From: Ypsolopha sequella
Taxonomy: Eukaryota > Arthropoda > Insecta > Lepidoptera > Ypsolophidae
Direction: 5' to 3'
Assembly (NCBI GenBank): GCA_934047225.1
Contig: OW203983.1
Coordinates: 682,001 to 746,000 of the forward strand
Length of the DNA stretch: 64,000 nt
A program made the translations under genes and the position numbers. The notes under the pieces are model-generated. The model saw nothing but the letters and a program-made list of their open reading frames with translations, did no database searches and was not told the DNA's origin. The first letter of the stretch is position 1, and each line of letters opens with the position of its first letter. Positions 58,559 through 64,000 of this stretch are shown here, one piece after another.

Positions 58559-58650
58559 ATTTTAGCCAGGCTTCTATTTGTATTCCTTATTCTGAGTGTA
58601 GATACGAAGTCTTTAGAAAACATAGATTATTTATCAAATTCGATCTCCAT
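58559..58650 (-). repeat. Inverted duplicate of the Gypsy protease end
   Basis: 58559-58605 is nearly the exact reverse complement of 56391-56433 (CTCAGAATAAGGAATACAAA and AGAAGCCTGGCTAAAATAA). Beyond 58605 a diverged match to the region before 56391 continues. It marks a rearranged second Gypsy copy at the right edge of the insertion. Confidence 0.8.
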
Positions 58651-58744
58651 AGTTGAAAATAGGTCGGAGATAGAAAAAGGTTCACACTTGTCAAAAAGTG
58701 ATTATCTATACTTTTGAAACCTCATTGAAAAGAATGAAAACTAC

Positions 58745-61485
58745 TTGTGTAATAACTTTCTTGACCATAAATCGGATGATAACCAACTTGTCAAATTTGA
58801 TGTCAATCAAAATCTAACATCTGAGGAAAAAGATGATTTAGAATGTTTACTTTCGCAATTTAGGGGACAATTTGCATTTAAAAGTAATGAACTAGGAAAA
58901 TGTTGTATAGGCGACATCAAGATACAGTTGAGTGATAATGTTCCCGTGCACAAAGCACCATATCGAACCTCCCCAAAACAACATGAAATAATCCAAAATC
59001 AAGTGGAAGAAATGTTAGCAAACGGAGTTATTAGGGAATCTAAGAGTGCATATGCATCACCTGTAGTGTTGGTGCAAAAGGATGATCTTAATTACAGATT
59101 CTGCATTGACTTCAGGCAATTGAATAAAAAGGTTATAAATGATTCTTACCCCATACCGGTGATATTATTACTTATCTAGCAGGCATGAAATACTATGCTG
59201 ACCTAGATTTGAATTCTGGGTACTGGCAATTCAGAATTTCTGATAGTGATAAATACAAAACTGCCTTCATAACATCGTCAGGATTATATGAATTTAATGT
59301 CCTACCATTTGGTTTGAAAACTAGTCAAGCTGTTTTTCAAAGAATGATGGATAAAATATTAGCGGGGATTAAATATAAAAATGCAATTGTTTACGTGGAT
59401 AATGTAACTGTGTATGGAAAAACCTTTCTAGAATTTTATAATGCTCTAAAAGAAGTATTGAATAGATTCAAAGAAGCAAATCTTACCTTGAAACCAAGCA
59501 AGTGTAGATTTGGTTATAATAAAATCAGTGTCCTTGGATATGAAATAACTAGCGAGGGGGTATTACCAGATAAAAAGAAATTAGAGACTATACGAGCACT
59601 TAAACCACCCAGAAATACGAAAGAAGTGAAGTCCGTTCTCGGTTTATTTTCTTATTACAGGAAATTTGTTCATAATCTTGCAGAGATAACATTACCACTC
59701 ACTAAATTATTAAAGAAAAATGTCAAATTTGCGTGGTCACAGGTACATCAGGACGCCTTTGAGAGGATAAAAATGTGTATGTGTAACCCACCAATTTTAA
59801 GATACTATTCATCCGACGAGTCCCTCTTAACGCGTTTATATGTAGATGCATCTTCAGAAAATGTAGGCGCGTGCTTGATGCAAGGAACGAATGAAATGCA
59901 TCCCATAGCCTATGCGTCTAGAAAGATGAATGAAGCTGAAAGGAAGTATACGACAACTGAGAAGGAATGTTTGAGCTTAGTTTGGGCATTAAATTATTTC
60001 AAACACTATCTATGGGGGCTAAAGTTTCAGGTGGTCACAGATCATAAGGCTTTGTGTTGGCTTAGAAGTAAGAGAGATATGAATGGTAGATTGGCTAGAT
60101 GGGCATTGAGCATACAAGCATACGAATTTGATATTGTGCATTGCTCAGGTAGACAAAATGTCACCGCAGATTTTCTAAGTAGAAATCCTTTAAAAGAAGA
60201 GGAAACAGAGAATAAATGTATACAACAAGAAGATGGTATGGTATTATATAGAATAGAAACATTGAGAATGAAGGATGAACAAGCACATGATGATTTCTGT
60301 AACACATGGATCAGAGAAGTTCAAAGTAGTGGTCAAAATGTATATAAGGGTTTCACTATAGAAGATGAAATTCTGTATAAGAAAATACGGAACCATCATG
60401 ACATGAGAAATCTAGTAGTGATTCCTAAACGATTGTTTGATGATGTTATGAAAGAGGTTCATGACGACCCATGGTCAGGAGGTCACTTAGGGTTAACGAA
60501 AACCTTAGGTAAGTTTAAAGATAGATTTTATATGAAAAATGCGGAAAAAGAAATCGAGAAATATGTGAAGAGTTGCTTGGTGTGCCAGGAAAGAAAAAAA
60601 GTTAATGCAATAACTCATTTACAACCTATGAGCGTCAACGGGTTATTCGATAAAATCGGTATAGATATAATAGGCCCGCTAAGAAAATCTCAGGATGGAA
60701 ATAAATATATAATTGTTTGCATGGAGTATTTGTCGAAGTATGCGATTTGTAAAGCGATTCCTAGAGCCACTTCTCAATTCATAGCTGAATTTCTAATACA
60801 AGAAATTTTTTGCAAATTTGGTGCGATAAAAACTGTTATCTCAGATAGAGGCTCAGTTTTCACTTCCCATTTAGTCAAGGATATAATAAAATCCTTTGGA
60901 GCAAAATCGCGATTTACGTCTGCATTCCATCCGGCTTCGAACGGACTTGTAGAAAGATTTAATAGAACTCTATTACAAATGCTCTCTATGTATGTCAGCC
61001 AAAATCAAAAAGATTGGTGCCGATATTTACCATTGGTGTGTTACGCTTACAATACTAGTAAACAATCATCAACTAGAATATCACCTTATACACTCATGTT
61101 CGCACGGGAACCCCAACTTCAGTTTGATTTGGACTTGAATATAAATGATAACAATTTTTCAAATAATTTGGCTGATAGGATAGAAAGTATAAATGCGCTT
61201 CATCAAAAGGCTCTGCTTAACATACGGAAGGCACAACTTTATCAAAAAAGGCAATATGATAAGAAAGCCAAACAAATTAATTTTCAACATGGTCAATTAG
61301 TCATGATCTATGTGCCCAATAGATTAACTGGAATAAGTACAAAATTACGTCGATTATATAAGGGTCCATTCCAGATTGTCAGAAGGGTCTCTGATACGAA
61401 TTATGTAATAAAGAAAATAGGTACAAATAGATATAGAGACATTGTGCATGTAAATAGATTGAAACCCTTTCATTCACGAGTTTAA
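58745..61485 (+). pseudogene. Gypsy pol: RT, RNase H, integrase, damaged
   Basis: 58745-59164 encodes the RT fingers (PYRTSPKQHEII, YRFCIDFRQLN) and then loses frame: a few bases after YPIP are missing near 59157. The frame resumes at about 59160 and the main part runs 59185-61485 (766 codons). In it, the RT box reads YVDN at 59392-59403 instead of YVDD. RNase H has D221 in YVDAS. Integrase has an HHCC finger (GHLGLT, CLVCQ), D494 (GIDIIGP), D554 (ISDRG) and E590 (VERFN), the D-D-35-E spacing. A GPY/F-like C-terminal module (YKGPFQIVRR) ends it. The frameshift and the lost catalytic Asp make RT dead; the integrase part looks intact. Confidence 0.9.
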
Positions 61486-62644
61486 TTGTTTATATAATTA
61501 TTTATTTTATTTGTAAAAAGAAAACATGTCATGTATATAAATTAGTTTCATTATTATATGACTACTGTATTGTATAGTAATAGATGTATAATTTGTTACA
61601 TGTGACGATACTGCGAGGACAAAGAGGCATGAAGACTTTATAATTAATGATTGTACGGATAAATATTGTAACAAATTTAAGGCGAGATGTCATCAAAGAA
61701 GGTAACAAAAAAATTTTATATTTTATTGTATGTTTCGTCAAAGTAATAGTTATAGGCTATTTCCAGAGGAGCTTTACAGATAGAAGAGCGGGTCACAAAG
61801 CTATAGATAAAATATCTTTACTTATTTACTTAAGGATTTAGGGATCAATAGGAAGACTGGCTGCTCCGTGAGAACTCGCTTTAAGGAAATAATTTCCATT
61901 CGCGAAGTATATCGATTTGGTATACACTCTCACATTCTAGGTCACTTCAACCAAATAGGGATTTTCTTATAAAATTTAAATTTTGCTTAAGTAAATTGAC
62001 ACTTGAGACTCGCAAAAGCTAAGAAGCAGCAGTTTCATGTTAAGACTCCTCTAGAAACAAAAACTTTGCTTTGTATAAATGAAAAGCTAATAACAAATTA
62101 ATGATGACATCTCATAATAATTGTTGATTTTGATTTTCAAGTTAGAAATAATTTCAAAAAGAATAATTAACACCATCTTTGTGTCGAAAGATTTTTTTGC
62201 TTAGATGGAAGAATATTAGCTATTCTTAGCGACATTAATTGTCCTCATGATGAATTAAATTTTCATTTTATATTGCTAATCATTTATTATTTTGAATTGT
62301 ATAAAAGCAGAGATAGGTTATGAGATTTACCAAGACTTCAACACTAAAGTCAGACGTTGGTTCATTATCTGAATGAACTTAATCTTTGTTTATTTGAGGT
62401 AGCTTTGGACTTTAAAGAGACTAGACTGGATGGGTCGATCTTTTCAGCAGGTTTTGGTCGGCTAAGCTACTTTATAATCTTTACTTTGAGTTTTAACTCT
62501 GACTTAAGATTTTAAGGTATCTGTCTGCAGTGAAGGCCATCTACCCATTGTAATGTCCCTGCACTTGTAGGTAGTTAGGTAATTTTGTAAAGTAAAATTT
62601 TGTTTGTATTTTACAAACAAAATTTTTCTCATTAAGGGGGGAGA
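61486..62644 (+). other. Gypsy 3' internal region, no env seen
   Basis: 1.16 kb between integrase and 3' LTR without a frame resembling an envelope gene. It ends with the polypurine tract AAGGGGGGAGA just before 62645. Confidence 0.7.
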
Positions 62645-63125
62645 TGTAACATATAGCTAGGCAATATGTTAGGTTTAGGTAAGGCTAGGTTTTATAGATA
62701 GGTTAAAGGACTATTTGTTCGTGTTTAGTTGGCAATCGATAACCTTTATGGATCGACATACGTCGCATTGACTGAATTATTTCGTGTTTTCCAAAAATAA
62801 ATACAGATCGAGTATAAAAGATCTTTCAGACAAAACACGAGCAAGATACCTCAGAGAGTCCGATTAGTGCGGACGTAATTCTCCATAGAAAGATTCCTCA
62901 GAGAGTTCGATTATTGCGGATGTGCCTCTCCATCCGTAAATCATTAAAGAAACACAATAAGTGAGTGCTCTACCAAATTTGGAGCTCCCCTCCCTTAATA
63001 TATATATGATAATTAGGCTGTTATAAAAAGAAAAAAGAAAATATAAAGAAGATAAACAAGATACAAAATAGTATAATTGTAACAAAATCCTCACAAGATC
63101 CCGAGTGCGCGGTGTGCGCACCACA
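62645..63125 (+). repeat. Gypsy 3' LTR
   Basis: 481 bp. TATAAAAG at 62813-62820. Carries an extra AGAAAAA-type block near 63025 relative to the 5' copy. Ends CGCACCACA. Confidence 0.92.
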
Positions 63126-63677
63126 GTACCGACATTGGCCCTGGTATGGCAAAACGTATTATACAGAGGTCGAGAAAAAATTATGAAACTTACGAAATCG
63201 TCGATTACTGCATGCCATGTGCAAATAGTGATCAGATCCTACAAAACTATAATCGATACACCCGAGTTTCTGACAAAAAATGATACAGTCGTTCTACTTA
63301 TCAGTAGATACCATAACAAAATGTTGACTGAAAACTACAGCTTCAAGATAAGAAAATTATTAAACACTAGCTCAAGAAACTTTAATGTCATCCTAGGTGG
63401 ACTACAGTATAACGGAAATGATGACGATTATATATTTCGTTGTAATAAAGATTTGGTACAAACAGCATCAATGGACGGAAATATTCGATTCCTAGACCTT
63501 AACACGATCAAAGAGAGATCAAAACGAAATTTTGTGATCAGTGAAATGTCTAAAATGATTGGAAGTTTCGAAGAATCTTCATCTTGCAATTTTATAAATT
63601 GCAACAATTTATCGTTAGGAAACGTTGTAGAAGATAAAAATTTTCGTCAAAAAGTGCGGGACAATACAAAAAGTTGA
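63126..63677 (+). pseudogene. LINE ORF1, C-terminal part (after Gypsy)
   Basis: Continues 48167-49106 in the same reading frame once Gypsy and one GTAC are removed. A start at 63105 would take its first residues from the LTR and is not real. The segment has LTKNDTVVLLI and FNVILGG blocks, spaced like the SGNH/esterase-like domain of some CR1-group ORF1 proteins; this is a tentative inference. Ends with TGA at 63675-63677, overlapping the ORF2 frame. Confidence 0.65.
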
Positions 63678-64000
63678 TAGTGGTCCACTCTAACATTCAA
63701 AGCGTGAACAATAAATATTTAAATTTAGAAATGTTAGCCAACGATACTAACTGTGATGTTCTGTGTTTGACCGAGACGTGGGTTAACGACTTACAATTAA
63801 ATATAATGAATATTGATAATCTTGAGCTTGCTACTTACTTTATTAGAATATTTTTTGAACATGGAGGTACCGCCATATTCTTAAAAAAACATCTGAGTTA
63901 CAAAATCAGGAAAGATATAAATAAAATGTCGTTTGAAATGAATTGCGAAGTCTCAGCAATAGAAATAAAATCACCTAAAGTTGTAATTGTTTGTCTCTAT
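63671..64000 (+). pseudogene. LINE ORF2 start: AP-endonuclease, cut by window end
   Basis: Open from before 63671 to the last base of the window in the frame overlapping the ORF1 stop. It shows HSNIQSVNNKYLNLE, LCLTETWV and HGGTAIF, the N-terminal signature of APE-type endonucleases of CR1/L2/Jockey-like LINEs. No stop is seen in this part. Its start codon is uncertain. The element as a whole is inactive because ORF1 is broken. Confidence 0.8.

Larger units (their letters stand above)
49107..63125 (+). mobile_element. Gypsy LTR retrotransposon with two internal insertions
   Basis: LTRs are TGTAACATATAG...CGCACCACA. The 5' copy is split (49107-49227 and 54633-54986) and the 3' copy is at 62645-63125. 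GTAC at 49103-49106 and 63126-63129 is the target duplication. Gag, protease, RT, RNase H and integrase are present but damaged. An AAGGGGGGAGA polypurine tract precedes the 3' LTR. LTRs differ by a few substitutions and a small A-rich indel, so it is older than the BEL element inside it. Confidence 0.9.

Noticed and set aside
61486..62644. Possible env gene between Gypsy integrase and 3' LTR
   Set aside because: No frame longer than 64 codons, and no signal peptide or fusion-like segment.
63105..63125. Start codon for a 190-codon protein at 63105
   Set aside because: The first residues are encoded by the Gypsy LTR end; the true frame comes from ORF1 upstream of the insertion.

Overview
The window is AT-rich eukaryotic DNA and reads as transposon-dense insect intergenic sequence, most likely from a moth, butterfly or close relative. 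Evidence for this is Helitron-like termini of the GCGGGCAAAAGCTAG type, lepidopteran-style LINE tails, THAP-domain P-like transposons, and BEL/Pao, Gypsy and Copia LTR elements. There is no operon structure and no convincing conserved host gene. I found no tRNA, rRNA or CRISPR array. The lineage is inferred from repeat types, not proven.

Layout. 1-3.1 kb: unassigned DNA, then the 3' end of a CR1/L2-type LINE. 3.1-4.7 kb: a broken minus-strand gene for a FEN1/PIN-like protein family. 6.4-9.6 kb: a 5'-truncated LINE of the same type as the first, inserted in a short satellite with a visible 7-bp target duplication. 10.1-11.8 kb: a large inverted repeat (foldback). 12.9-14.3 kb: minisatellite arrays and Helitron-like ends in mirror arrangement. 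14.8-22 kb: several tandem-repeat blocks (46 bp, 94 bp, about 570 bp T-rich) and a duplicated segment with hairpins. 23.9-25.1 kb: a hAT-type element carrying a second hAT-type element.

25.2-35.5 kb is a decayed minus-strand Gypsy remnant with 151-155 bp LTRs. Its internal 68-bp satellite was invaded by a young BEL/Pao element at 26069-34397, which has 933-bp LTRs with two differences by eye and one open 2,123-codon gag-pol. The only obvious lesion in that BEL element is a short in-frame gap in the integrase core. 35.5-37.4 kb holds a possible small spliced gene. 37.5-48 kb carries a 34-bp satellite, two MITEs, a P-like THAP transposon with perfect 26-bp inverted ends and 8-bp duplication, two LINE 3' ends, and a Copia fragment.

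48.1-64 kb is a multi-level nest. A LINE with coiled-coil ORF1 is split by a 14-kb Gypsy element, which is flanked by a GTAC duplication. The Gypsy 5' LTR is itself split by a BEL derivative (49228-54627) with apparently identical 684-bp LTRs, an intact gag and only scraps of pol. The Gypsy interior also carries a second THAP-exon P-like fragment. Removing each insertion restores the sequence beneath it, so the order of events can be read: LINE, then Gypsy, then the gag-only BEL. The P-like fragment entered the Gypsy at an undetermined point.
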